From Halieaceae bacterium (lineage in GTDB: Bacteria > Pseudomonadota > Gammaproteobacteria > Pseudomonadales > Halieaceae), in the NCBI GenBank assembly GCA_018666295.1, contig JABIZW010000261.1:1-5569 (forward strand): a stretch of 5,569 nucleotides of DNA, given 5' to 3'. This document shows, piece by piece, positions 1 to 5,340 of the stretch. The position numbers were made by a program, and so were the translations under genes. Numbering within the stretch: position 1 is the stretch's first letter; each line of letters opens with the position of its first letter. Below the pieces are notes generated by a model. It was not told where the DNA came from. It searched no databases and saw only the letters and a list, made by a program, of their open reading frames with translations.

Positions 1-353
1 CCTCGCCCGCGCAGGCACTGTTTGACGACCCTCTCTTGCTCTTGGATTCCCTCTTGAGTCCCTCGCACGCCCCCGGTCACTGCGCCAACGCCTGCACCGC
101 GCTCGGCTGAATTAGAGCCGCGGTTGACAATCGCGCCAATGGCGCCGCCGACCACTGCACCGCCAATGACGCCGCGGGTAATTTTTTCGCCCGTACTGAC
201 TTCGGTGGCATAGGCCTCGCATTCTGCTTTATCGGCGTAGTACTGGTTCATATCGACGCCTTTGCGATCGATAATGGGGGCGTCCACGAGCGATCGGCCG
301 CCTGCACAGCCCGTCACCAAAAGACTAAGGGCGAACATGAGTACGAGTTTCAT
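1..353 (-). CDS. Glycine-zipper outer-membrane lipoprotein (3' end cut by window edge)
   Basis: The visible 117 codons begin MKLVLMFALSLLVTGCAGG, a short lipoprotein signal peptide with lipobox V-T-G-C and lipidated Cys16. Ala follows the Cys rather than Asp, so sorting to the outer membrane is expected. After a short soluble part (residues 20-58, with Cys45 in a Y..DKAEC motif) comes a glycine-zipper region (about 61-98) with Gly at close, regular spacing (GVIGGAVVGGAIG, then GAGVGAVTGG). Such segments form tightly packed helical hairpins in envelope lipoproteins. The visible end, CLRGR, matches my memory of this family, whose members end shortly after a CLRGRGY-like motif, so probably only a few residues are missing. 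Cys45 and Cys113 could form a disulfide. The ATG at 351-353 is preceded by AAGGAT (360-365, minus strand) at 6 nt spacing. The family is clear; the exact role (envelope stability or stress) is unknown. Confidence 0.85.
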   Translation of the reverse strand, partial: MKLVLMFALSLLVTGCAGGRSLVDAPIIDRKGVDMNQYYADKAECEAYATEVSTGEKITRGVIGGAVVGGAIGAIVNRGSNSAERGAGVGAVTGGVRGTQEGIQEQERVVKQCLRGR

Positions 354-383
354 CAGGAGATCCTTGTTGTGTTTGTGATTCTT

Positions 384-389
384 AGTATA
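384..389 (-). promoter_or_regulatory. Candidate -10 box for the glycine-zipper lipoprotein
   Basis: Read on the minus strand this is TATACT, five of six matches to the sigma-70 -10 consensus. It lies about 30 nt upstream of the lipoprotein start, which would leave a short leader of about 20-25 nt containing the AAGGAT ribosome binding site. No good -35 box is found at 16-18 nt; the best nearby match is only partial (a GAC core further upstream). The call therefore rests on the -10 box and its position alone. Confidence 0.4.
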
Positions 390-455
390 CGCAAAAACGC
401 CGCATATCCGTCTTTCGAGTGAGTCAGCCCTACATTGGAAGAGTTGGATCAGCAC

Positions 456-484
456 TTCACTTGTCCGGAAATAGATGTGATATT
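456..484 (+). promoter_or_regulatory. Weak sigma-70 promoter candidate for the protease gene
   Basis: TTCACT (456-461) and GATATT (479-484) are separated by 17 nt, and each matches its -35 or -10 consensus at four of six positions. The site lies 38 nt upstream of the protease start. Other AT-rich hexamers nearby (for example TAATAA at 491-496) could also serve as the -10 box, so this is only the best-spaced of several weak options. The rest of the 354-521 divergent gap shows no clear operator or long inverted repeat by eye. Confidence 0.22.
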
Positions 485-512
485 GCTGTGTAATAAGTCT
501 ATTGAATTGCTC

Positions 513-516
513 GGAG
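513..516 (+). promoter_or_regulatory. Ribosome binding site that fixes the protease start
   Basis: GGAG is followed by five T residues and the ATG at 522. The reading frame is open further upstream to a TTG at 435. However, only the 522 start has a Shine-Dalgarno sequence and places the signal peptide directly at the N-terminus, so 522 is chosen. Confidence 0.75.
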
Positions 517-521
517 TTTTT

Positions 522-3500
522 ATGCGCATTACGCATGTTCGATTTTTGGCCATCTTTTGTGCGACCGTGTTTACCGGTATTGCACCCTTCGGCAGCGCGG
601 CTGATCGCTTGATTACTGGCTTCTGGTCGGGGGTCGAGGTCGAGGCAAGTCACGGGCAAAGCTTAGTCAGTAATAAACACGCGTTGGGTAAAGGCTCGTC
701 ACGTCTGGTGCGCATTGATCTTCGCCGGCTGAAGTCGCAGGTCGCTGCTGCCAGCAATACCTCCTCGTTCAGTATCGCCTTGCCTGCGCCAGATGGGACT
801 GAGGAACGGTTTAATCTGAGAGCTTCATCGGTGATGCCGCCAGGGCTCGCCGCAAGGTATCCCTCGATTAAGGCCTATGAGGGTGTTTCCTTGGATGACC
901 CGTCAGTGACCATTCGAATGGAGATTACCGATAAAGGTCTGAGCGCTCAGATTCTGGGTCCGAACAAGCGTTGGCTGATAGACCCAGCGGATGACCGAGA
1001 TCCGGAAGTCTCTCGCAGTTATAAGTACGGGACGTCGCTGGGGTCTAAGCGTGAACCGTTTTGCGAACTCGATACCCGCAACTCTGCGTCTGGATGGCAG
1101 TCGTTGTCGCCAAAGCCTACGAAGGGGCTCAGAGCGAAGGGCACCAGTGGCGCGATCAAGACCTTCAGGACAGCAGTGGCCACCACCGGTGAATACGGCG
1201 TTTATCACGGTGGAACCGCTGAAGGAGTACTTTCTGCTGTAGTGGCCACGATGAATCGGGTGGACGGTATTTTTGAGTCCGAACTGGGGATTAGTCTCGA
1301 GCTGGTCGACAACAACGATCTCATCGTGTTTACCGATACGCTGACCGACCCATTTAGTGGCAATGATGATGCCTCCGTACTGATTGATGAATCGCAGGTG
1401 GAAATTGATGCCCGTATTGGTGCGGAGAATTACGACGTAGGACACACACTGAGTACAGGTGCCGGTGGACTTGCGAGTTTAGGCGCGGTGTGTCGAGCGG
1501 GATTTAAGGCGCAAGGCGTGACGGGAGCGAGCCGACCTGAGGGTGACTTTTTTGACGTCGATTACGTGGCGCATGAGTTAGGTCACCAGTTTGCGGCAGA
1601 TCACACCTGGAATGGTTCCGGTGGCGGTTGCGGACCTCAGCAGCGAGGGGCCGACAGTGCTTACGAGCCTGGCAGTGGCTCATCGATTATGAGTTACGCA
1701 GGTTTGTGCGGTGCTGACAATATTGCAAGCGCGGTTGATGCGCTGTTTCATCACCAGTCTTTTGAAGAAATTATTACATACACCACCGAGGGATTTGGTT
1801 CGGCCTGCGGTATTGAAAGTGATATTGGTAATACCATCCCCGAGGTAAGTGGCGGTGCGGATTATGTGGTGCCGAAGCAAACGCCCCTGGTGGTGTCTGG
1901 ATCTGCAACCGACGCGCAACAGGTGGCCTTGCAGTACAGCTGGGAGCAGCGTGATCTTGGCCCTCAGGCGGCACTAACTGATCCTGACGACGGTCGAATC
2001 CCGCTCTTCCGAATGCTTCCCGCATCGTCAGACGGTACACGGTACCTTCCTGCGCTCTCAACGGTGGTGAGCGGAAGTACCTCGCTCAGCGAGAGAATTC
2101 CCCAAATAGGCCGAGACATGAACATGCGTTTGACGGTCAAAGACGGTGTGGGTGGTGTGCAGTCCGACGACATTGTGGTGACGGTTGACGGGAATTCAGG
2201 CCCCTTTACTGTGGTTTCACCCAACGGGGGAGAGCGCGTGGGTGGGTCACGAACGATTCGTTGGGACAGCGCGTTTACAGAACAAGCACCGGTCAGTGCG
2301 TCGACGATTGATGTTTACTTGTCCACAGACGCTGGCGTCTCGTTTGATCAGCTTATTGGCTCAGTCGACAATACGGGTATAGCGACGGTGTCCTTTCCGA
2401 GCGGTATTCAGTCGACAACAGCGCGACTGATGCTTAGAGGGGCTGACAACATATTTTACGATGTGTCCGATGGCGTTTTTGAGCTCGATACTGATCGTGC
2501 TGTGCCGGCAACGCCTACGGCTGAGCGAATTGATGCAGGTGATGGTCAGTTGACCTTAGTGTTTGCGCCCGGTGTCGGTGGTACGGTCGTGGCAGATAGT
2601 TTTGAGGCCTATTGTGCAACAGCCTCCACTGTGACTGAGACACCCTTCAGTCTTGACGCAGTAGCACTCCCGTTTGACGAGAACTCGCCGATTACCAGTG
2701 AGCTGGAGGTGGCTGAGGACTTCATTATTGAGTCCGACGGTCTCAGGGTCCCGGTGAACATTACGCACACTTGGAGGGGGGATGTGATTATCGATCTTAC
2801 GTCGCCCGCGGGGACCACAGTACGATTGAAAGACAACAGCCTGCCTAACGATGGTGAGGACAATGTGGTCGAGACCTACCCGACGACGGCGGCACCATCT
2901 GAGTCTTTGTCCGCATTTGAGGGCGAAAGTACCCTGGGTACATGGACACTTGCCGTGTCTGATTTCCAAACTGAGGACAGTGGCCAGCTTGAAGCGTGGG
3001 GCATCACTGTCGTCTCACGATCGCCGCAGTCCGAGGGGACGGCGTCCGCCACACAATCTCCAATTACAATCGGTGGCTTGGTTAACGGCGAGGAATACGC
3101 TTGTACCGTGACGGCTGTCGCCGCCGGGTGGCCAGGAGAAAGCGTGAGTTTTGATCCTGCAACGCCCGCTGGGAGCACTGACACGAGTCTGACACCCAGT
3201 TTTGGAGCGCCTGTATCCAGCAGTGATGGCTTTACCGTTCAAGTGGATAACTACGATGGCAATTACTCTTGGGGTGTCACGTCCACAGCGGGATCCGCCA
3301 GTATCAATAACACCGGACTGGTCACTCTGACTGGTTTGACGCCAGGACAAAGTGCCACGGTCACTGTGACAACGACACGTGCCGGTGTTGATGATGGCAG
3401 TGCCGATGTGACTGGCTCTGCGTCTGTCGCCGACGCATTGACGCCCAGCTTCGATGCGCCGTCATCGACTGCTGATGGTTTTACAGTTCAGGTGAATAAC

Positions 3501-4529
3501 TATGATGGTGACTTCACGTGGGGTGTATCCGCAAGCGCGGGATCGGTCAGCATTAGTGAGAACGGATTAGTCACTGTATCGGGGCTCGCGCCAGGGCAAG
3601 GCTCGACCGTGACCGTGACGACCATACGGTCAGGGTATGGCGATGGTGCTGCCGAGGCCAATGGATCGGCGACTGTTGGTGCTGCTCTGACACCTGCGTT
3701 TGGTCAGTCCGCCTCCACTACTGACGGCTTTAATGTACAGGTGAGTAACTACAATGCCAGCTTCATCTGGAACGCATCGTCAACGGCAGGTGTCGCAGAC
3801 ATCAGTCAGACTGGATTGGTGACTGTGACGGGGCTGGCTCCAGAACAAAGCGCCACGGTAACGGTATCGACGACACGAGCGGGTTTCGCAAGTGGCGCGA
3901 GCGAGGTGAGCGGCTCAGCTGCGACGGGCGCTGCGTTAGAGCCAGTCTTTGGTGCGCCGGTATCGACGGTTGACGGCTTTACGGTTCAGGTGAGTAACTA
4001 CAATGCTGACTATACTTGGGCTGTGACGGCGACGGTGGGTGCCGCGAGTATCAGTGGCTCTGGACTGGTAGTGGTCGAGGGGCTGACTCTGGGGCAAAGT
4101 GCCACTGTGACGGTCAGTACCAGTCGATCTGGGTTTGCCAGCGGTAGCGAAGAGTTGACAGGGTCTGCGTTAACAGAGGCACCGCCCTTACCCACGATTA
4201 CCGTGGCTAACCTAGAGCTGTCGACGACCGACTTCAAAGGCGGCGATGGCGACAGCGTGGTACTGAGCTTTACAGCGCAGTCGGATACTGCTGCAGACGC
4301 GCAGATCGACGCCTTGGTGATTGCGTCATCAGGCGCGCTCAACGAGTCGAGTGAAGTCGGCCAAGTCAAAGTGTTTGTTGATGTGAATGGAAATGGTGCC
4401 CCCGAGGCGTCAGAACGGGTCGCCGAAAGTGCTTTTAGCGCGGACAACGGGTCTATAACGTTTGAGTTTTCCGAGCCGATTGTATTGACCACTGACAACA
4501 CTCGCATACTAATAAGCTATGAGCTTTAA
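522..4529 (+). CDS. Secreted multi-domain reprolysin-like (metzincin) metalloprotease
   Basis: 1335 residues, predicted to be exported and to hydrolyse proteins extracellularly. In order: signal peptide (1-26/27, ending FGSAA); propeptide-like region (about 28-212); zinc metalloprotease domain (about 213-430) with HELGHQFAADH (His351, Glu352, His355, His361) and a Met-turn at SIMSY (Met390); Ig/PKD-like region (about 437-558); a second Ig-like domain opening with a PNGGE motif (560-658); FN3 domain (about 660-882) interrupted by a proprotein-convertase P-domain (about 710-832); four 83-residue beta repeats (890-1221); and a terminal beta domain (1222-1335) with an EF-hand-like loop. The sequence DALFHHQSFEEI after the Met-turn is also typical of bacterial reprolysin-like proteases. 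No GlyGly-CTERM, PEP-CTERM, LPXTG or RTX signal ends the protein. The next gene is translationally coupled. The metzincin Gly is Ala358. Protease class is confident; substrate and target are unknown. Confidence 0.92.
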   Translation: MRITHVRFLAIFCATVFTGIAPFGSAADRLITGFWSGVEVEASHGQSLVSNKHALGKGSSRLVRIDLRRLKSQVAAASNTSSFSIALPAPDGTEERFNLRASSVMPPGLAARYPSIKAYEGVSLDDPSVTIRMEITDKGLSAQILGPNKRWLIDPADDRDPEVSRSYKYGTSLGSKREPFCELDTRNSASGWQSLSPKPTKGLRAKGTSGAIKTFRTAVATTGEYGVYHGGTAEGVLSAVVATMNRVDGIFESELGISLELVDNNDLIVFTDTLTDPFSGNDDASVLIDESQVEIDARIGAENYDVGHTLSTGAGGLASLGAVCRAGFKAQGVTGASRPEGDFFDVDYVAHELGHQFAADHTWNGSGGGCGPQQRGADSAYEPGSGSSIMSYAGLCGADNIASAVDALFHHQSFEEIITYTTEGFGSACGIESDIGNTIPEVSGGADYVVPKQTPLVVSGSATDAQQVALQYSWEQRDLGPQAALTDPDDGRIPLFRMLPASSDGTRYLPALSTVVSGSTSLSERIPQIGRDMNMRLTVKDGVGGVQSDDIVVTVDGNSGPFTVVSPNGGERVGGSRTIRWDSAFTEQAPVSASTIDVYLSTDAGVSFDQLIGSVDNTGIATVSFPSGIQSTTARLMLRGADNIFYDVSDGVFELDTDRAVPATPTAERIDAGDGQLTLVFAPGVGGTVVADSFEAYCATASTVTETPFSLDAVALPFDENSPITSELEVAEDFIIESDGLRVPVNITHTWRGDVIIDLTSPAGTTVRLKDNSLPNDGEDNVVETYPTTAAPSESLSAFEGESTLGTWTLAVSDFQTEDSGQLEAWGITVVSRSPQSEGTASATQSPITIGGLVNGEEYACTVTAVAAGWPGESVSFDPATPAGSTDTSLTPSFGAPVSSSDGFTVQVDNYDGNYSWGVTSTAGSASINNTGLVTLTGLTPGQSATVTVTTTRAGVDDGSADVTGSASVADALTPSFDAPSSTADGFTVQVNNYDGDFTWGVSASAGSVSISENGLVTVSGLAPGQGSTVTVTTIRSGYGDGAAEANGSATVGAALTPAFGQSASTTDGFNVQVSNYNASFIWNASSTAGVADISQTGLVTVTGLAPEQSATVTVSTTRAGFASGASEVSGSAATGAALEPVFGAPVSTVDGFTVQVSNYNADYTWAVTATVGAASISGSGLVVVEGLTLGQSATVTVSTSRSGFASGSEELTGSALTEAPPLPTITVANLELSTTDFKGGDGDSVVLSFTAQSDTAADAQIDALVIASSGALNESSEVGQVKVFVDVNGNGAPEASERVAESAFSADNGSITFEFSEPIVLTTDNTRILISYEL
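1158..1811 (+). other. Catalytic domain of the protease (M12B-type metzincin)
   Basis: Residues about 213-430. It opens with a beta strand (KTFRTAVATTGEY) typical of metzincin catalytic domains. The zinc ligands His351, His355 and His361 and the general base Glu352 are all present, and the Met-turn Met390 lies 29 residues after the third His. Cysteines at both ends of the active-site region (in VCRAG, GGCGP, GLCG and SACG) probably form disulfides, which fits an exported enzyme. Boundaries are estimated by eye. Confidence 0.88.
2499..3167 (+). other. FN3-type domain split by an inserted P-domain
   Basis: Residues 660-705 read like the first half of a bacterial FN3 domain (PATPTAERIDAGDGQLTLVF, then FEAYCATAS). 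Residues 839-882 read like its second half (SPITIGGLVNGEEYACTVTA). Between them, about 710-832, lies a proprotein-convertase P-domain: WRGDVIIDLTSPAGTTVRL, a later LSAFEGES..GTWTLAVSD block, and a closing GQLEAWGITV. The core P-domain from Ile724 spans 2691-3017. Cys698 and Cys861 occupy the paired positions often linked in such FN3 domains but are 163 residues apart here. P-domains generally stabilise the attached protease or aid substrate binding. The P-domain is confident; the nested arrangement is my inference from the two flanks. Confidence 0.7.
3189..4184 (+). repeat. Four tandem 249-bp units coding for 83-residue beta repeats
   Basis: Units lie at 3189-3437, 3438-3686, 3687-3935 and 3936-4184, each exactly 83 codons with no insertion or deletion. 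Each begins L(T/E)PxF, followed by DGFxVQVxNY, an invariant Trp at unit position 28, a TGLV or NGLV turn, a G-L-x-x-x-Q block, (A/S)TVTV, and R(A/S)G near position 65. Units 1 and 2 share NYDG; units 3 and 4 share NYNA and GFASG. This suggests a pair was duplicated, or that two separate duplications occurred. The DNA has diverged, though a 20-base stretch starting caggtgagtaa is identical in units 3 and 4. Repeats of this kind occur as extracellular Ig-like spacer domains; I cannot attach a family name with certainty. Confidence 0.93.
4185..4529 (+). other. C-terminal beta domain with EF-hand-like loop, possibly incomplete
   Basis: Residues 1222-1335. The pattern (VVLSFTAQSD..., DALVIASSGALNE, VGQVKVFVDVNGNG, FSADNGSITFEF, ILISYEL) matches a beta-sandwich domain seen near the ends of large surface proteins. 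Residues 1287-1298 (DVNGNGAPEASE) fit a 12-residue EF-hand or dockerin-like calcium loop, with acidic or Asn ligands at 1, 3, 5, 9 and 12 and Gly at 6. The protein stops directly after a beta strand. From memory, similar domains carry on past this point, so this one may lack its last strands; that is inference. Confidence 0.55.
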
Positions 4530-4533
4530 GGAG
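4528..4533 (+). promoter_or_regulatory. Ribosome binding site overlapping the protease stop codon
   Basis: AAGGAG shares its first two bases with the protease TAA stop (4527-4529) and lies 9 nt before the ATG at 4543. This is a typical layout for translational coupling: ribosomes ending on the protease are positioned over the start site of the small lipoprotein. It also favours 4543 over the in-frame ATG at 4519, which has no Shine-Dalgarno sequence and would put charged residues ahead of the lipoprotein signal. Confidence 0.8.
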
Positions 4534-4542
4534 AATCACGCC

Positions 4543-4803
4543 ATGTCACAGCGAACTCGGACATTACACAGTGCTGCAGGCTTTATTCTCGTGGCGTTTC
4601 TAGCCGGTTGCGGTGGGGGCGGTGGAGGTGGTTCCACGACACCCACGCCTACGCCGCCGCCTGCGCCACCTCCGCAACCTGTTTCAAAGGATTTCACGAT
4701 TGAGGTGACGTCGATTCAGGCATCACAAACCAGCACAGGAAATGCTGTTGAGGTCGATGTATCGACGCTCTCGTCCTCGGGCACGGTGGAGATCAGTCAG
4801 TAG
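4543..4803 (+). CDS. Small lipoprotein with Gly7/Pro-rich linker, coupled to the protease
   Basis: 86 residues. A basic N-terminus (RTR) is followed by a hydrophobic stretch (AAGFILVAFLAGC) with lipobox L-A-G-C and lipidated Cys23. Gly follows the Cys, so outer-membrane sorting is expected. Residues 24-30 are seven Gly, then a Ser/Thr/Pro linker (about 31-48). The last 38 residues or so (from KDFTIEVTSIQAS to VEISQ) look like three short beta strands. The N-terminus is of the type normally found on much larger surface lipoproteins, so the short remainder is unusual: either a dedicated small anchor or adaptor, or the remnant of a longer gene. The start is supported by AAGGAG overlapping the upstream stop, implying co-expression with the protease. 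No enzyme motif is present. A role in docking the protease is my inference from context and from the tail's resemblance to a continuation of the protease's last domain. Confidence 0.82.
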   Translation: MSQRTRTLHSAAGFILVAFLAGCGGGGGGGSTTPTPTPPPAPPPQPVSKDFTIEVTSIQASQTSTGNAVEVDVSTLSSSGTVEISQ

Positions 4804-4840
4804 ACGGGGGAGACGCCTAAAGCGCGCCTCAGTCTTTTTT
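4803..4840 (+). terminator. Probable intrinsic terminator of the protease-lipoprotein operon
   Basis: GAGACGC (4810-4816) pairs with GCGCCTC (4824-4830) around a 7-nt loop, with one A-C mismatch. An outer GAC (4803-4805) can pair with GTC (4832-4834) across a small internal loop, and six T residues follow immediately (4835-4840). It lies directly after the lipoprotein stop codon. On the minus strand the stem is better paired (G-U instead of the mismatch), but no T-run follows in that direction, so the signal appears to act on plus-strand transcription. It overlaps the last codons of the convergent thioesterase gene. Confidence 0.55.
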
Positions 4841-5260
4841 GCGAACAATCTTAGCAACGCTTTGTGCGGTTGCGAGAAGCGTGCCGTTTGCGTCGAGAAG
4901 TTCTGATTCTAAGAAGGCCGTTTTAAAAGTGGCTTGGCGTATCCATCCACGTGCAAATACCACTCCCTGACCGCCGCGAGTGATCGCGTGATAGCGTGTG
5001 GTGACCTCGAGGCTCGATAACGCAACCACGCCCTCTGGGCCCAGGTGCGCAAATACAGCATGTGACATCGCGGCGTCGAGCATGACGGTAATAAATCCAC
5101 CTTGAACAATGTCCACCGAGTGACAAACGTCGGTGCCGGGATGGAACTCGAAGGTACAACTCAGACCGGCATCGTCGATCTCGCAAACGTGACCGTCAAG
5201 TAGTGCTATGAACGGAGGACGGTGCATGTTTAGCGCCTTGATTCGTTCACTATTGGGCAT
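4829..5260 (-). CDS. PaaI-like hotdog-fold acyl-CoA thioesterase
   Basis: 143 residues, the usual length for a single-domain PaaI/YbgC-type hotdog protein. Members of this family hydrolyse acyl- or aryl-CoA thioesters in the cytoplasm as dimers or tetramers. The hallmark central-helix segment is IVQGGFITVMLDAAMSHAV (residues 51-69): Gly54-Gly55 cap the helix and Asp62 sits where the catalytic acid of PaaI-type enzymes lies. Gln53 stands where the classical motif has His (HGG), a variant I believe is common in this superfamily. A later strand block, VVALSSLEVTTRYH (78-91), fits the standard hotdog pattern. The start at 5258-5260 has AAGGAA (5267-5272, minus strand) 6 nt upstream. The gene converges on the lipoprotein gene and is divergent from the dUTPase gene, 80 bp away. 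It ends inside the probable terminator. Family confident; substrate not predictable. Confidence 0.88.
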   Translation of the reverse strand: MPNSERIKALNMHRPPFIALLDGHVCEIDDAGLSCTFEFHPGTDVCHSVDIVQGGFITVMLDAAMSHAVFAHLGPEGVVALSSLEVTTRYHAITRGGQGVVFARGWIRQATFKTAFLESELLDANGTLLATAQSVAKIVRKKD

Positions 5261-5340
5261 CTTTGATTCCTTAAATTACTGCCTAAAAACTCGCGCGACA
5301 TGGTAACGTCACCCGAACAAAACTGACAGGACCCCTTGAG
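5261..5340. other. Divergent intergenic region between thioesterase and dUTPase genes
   Basis: This 80-bp gap must hold the start signals of both flanking genes unless they are read from elsewhere. Its left side holds the thioesterase ribosome binding site (5267-5272, minus strand), and its right side holds an AGGA (5328-5331) 9 nt before the dUTPase start. No -35/-10 pair of convincing quality was found on either strand, and I see no clear palindrome. Confidence 0.5.

Noticed and set aside
435..521. N-terminal extension of the protease from a TTG at 435
   Set aside because: It adds 29 residues ahead of a perfect signal peptide and has no suitable ribosome binding site; ATG 522 has GGAG at 5 nt spacing.
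903..1445. 180-codon open frame on the minus strand inside the protease gene
   Set aside because: It is antisense to the propeptide and catalytic domain coding sequence, has Arg-rich low-plausibility composition and no recognisable motif; a shadow frame.
2556..3184. Several overlapping minus-strand and alternative plus-strand frames over the P-domain region
   Set aside because: They overlap one another and the well-supported protease frame; none shows a domain, signal peptide or ribosome binding site.
3189..4184. CRISPR-like or non-coding direct repeat array
   Set aside because: The units are contiguous, 249 bp long and diverged at the DNA level, and they encode conserved protein repeats without spacers.
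4010..4507. 165-codon minus-strand frame near the end of the protease gene
   Set aside because: Its Ser/Thr/Val/Ala-rich sequence is the expected antisense of the repeat and beta-domain codons; no independent support.
4440..4529. C-terminal sorting signal on the protease (GlyGly-CTERM, PEP-CTERM, LPXTG or RTX type)
   Set aside because: The end has no hydrophobic helix followed by basic residues, no sortase motif and no nonapeptide GGxGxD repeats.
4519..4542. Lipoprotein start at the ATG at 4519, overlapping the protease end
   Set aside because: No Shine-Dalgarno sequence precedes it, and it would place MSFKENHA before the signal. ATG 4543 has AAGGAG at 9 nt spacing.
4909..5186. Two other minus-strand frames inside the thioesterase gene
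   Set aside because: They are alternate frames of the hotdog gene, whose own frame has clear family motifs.
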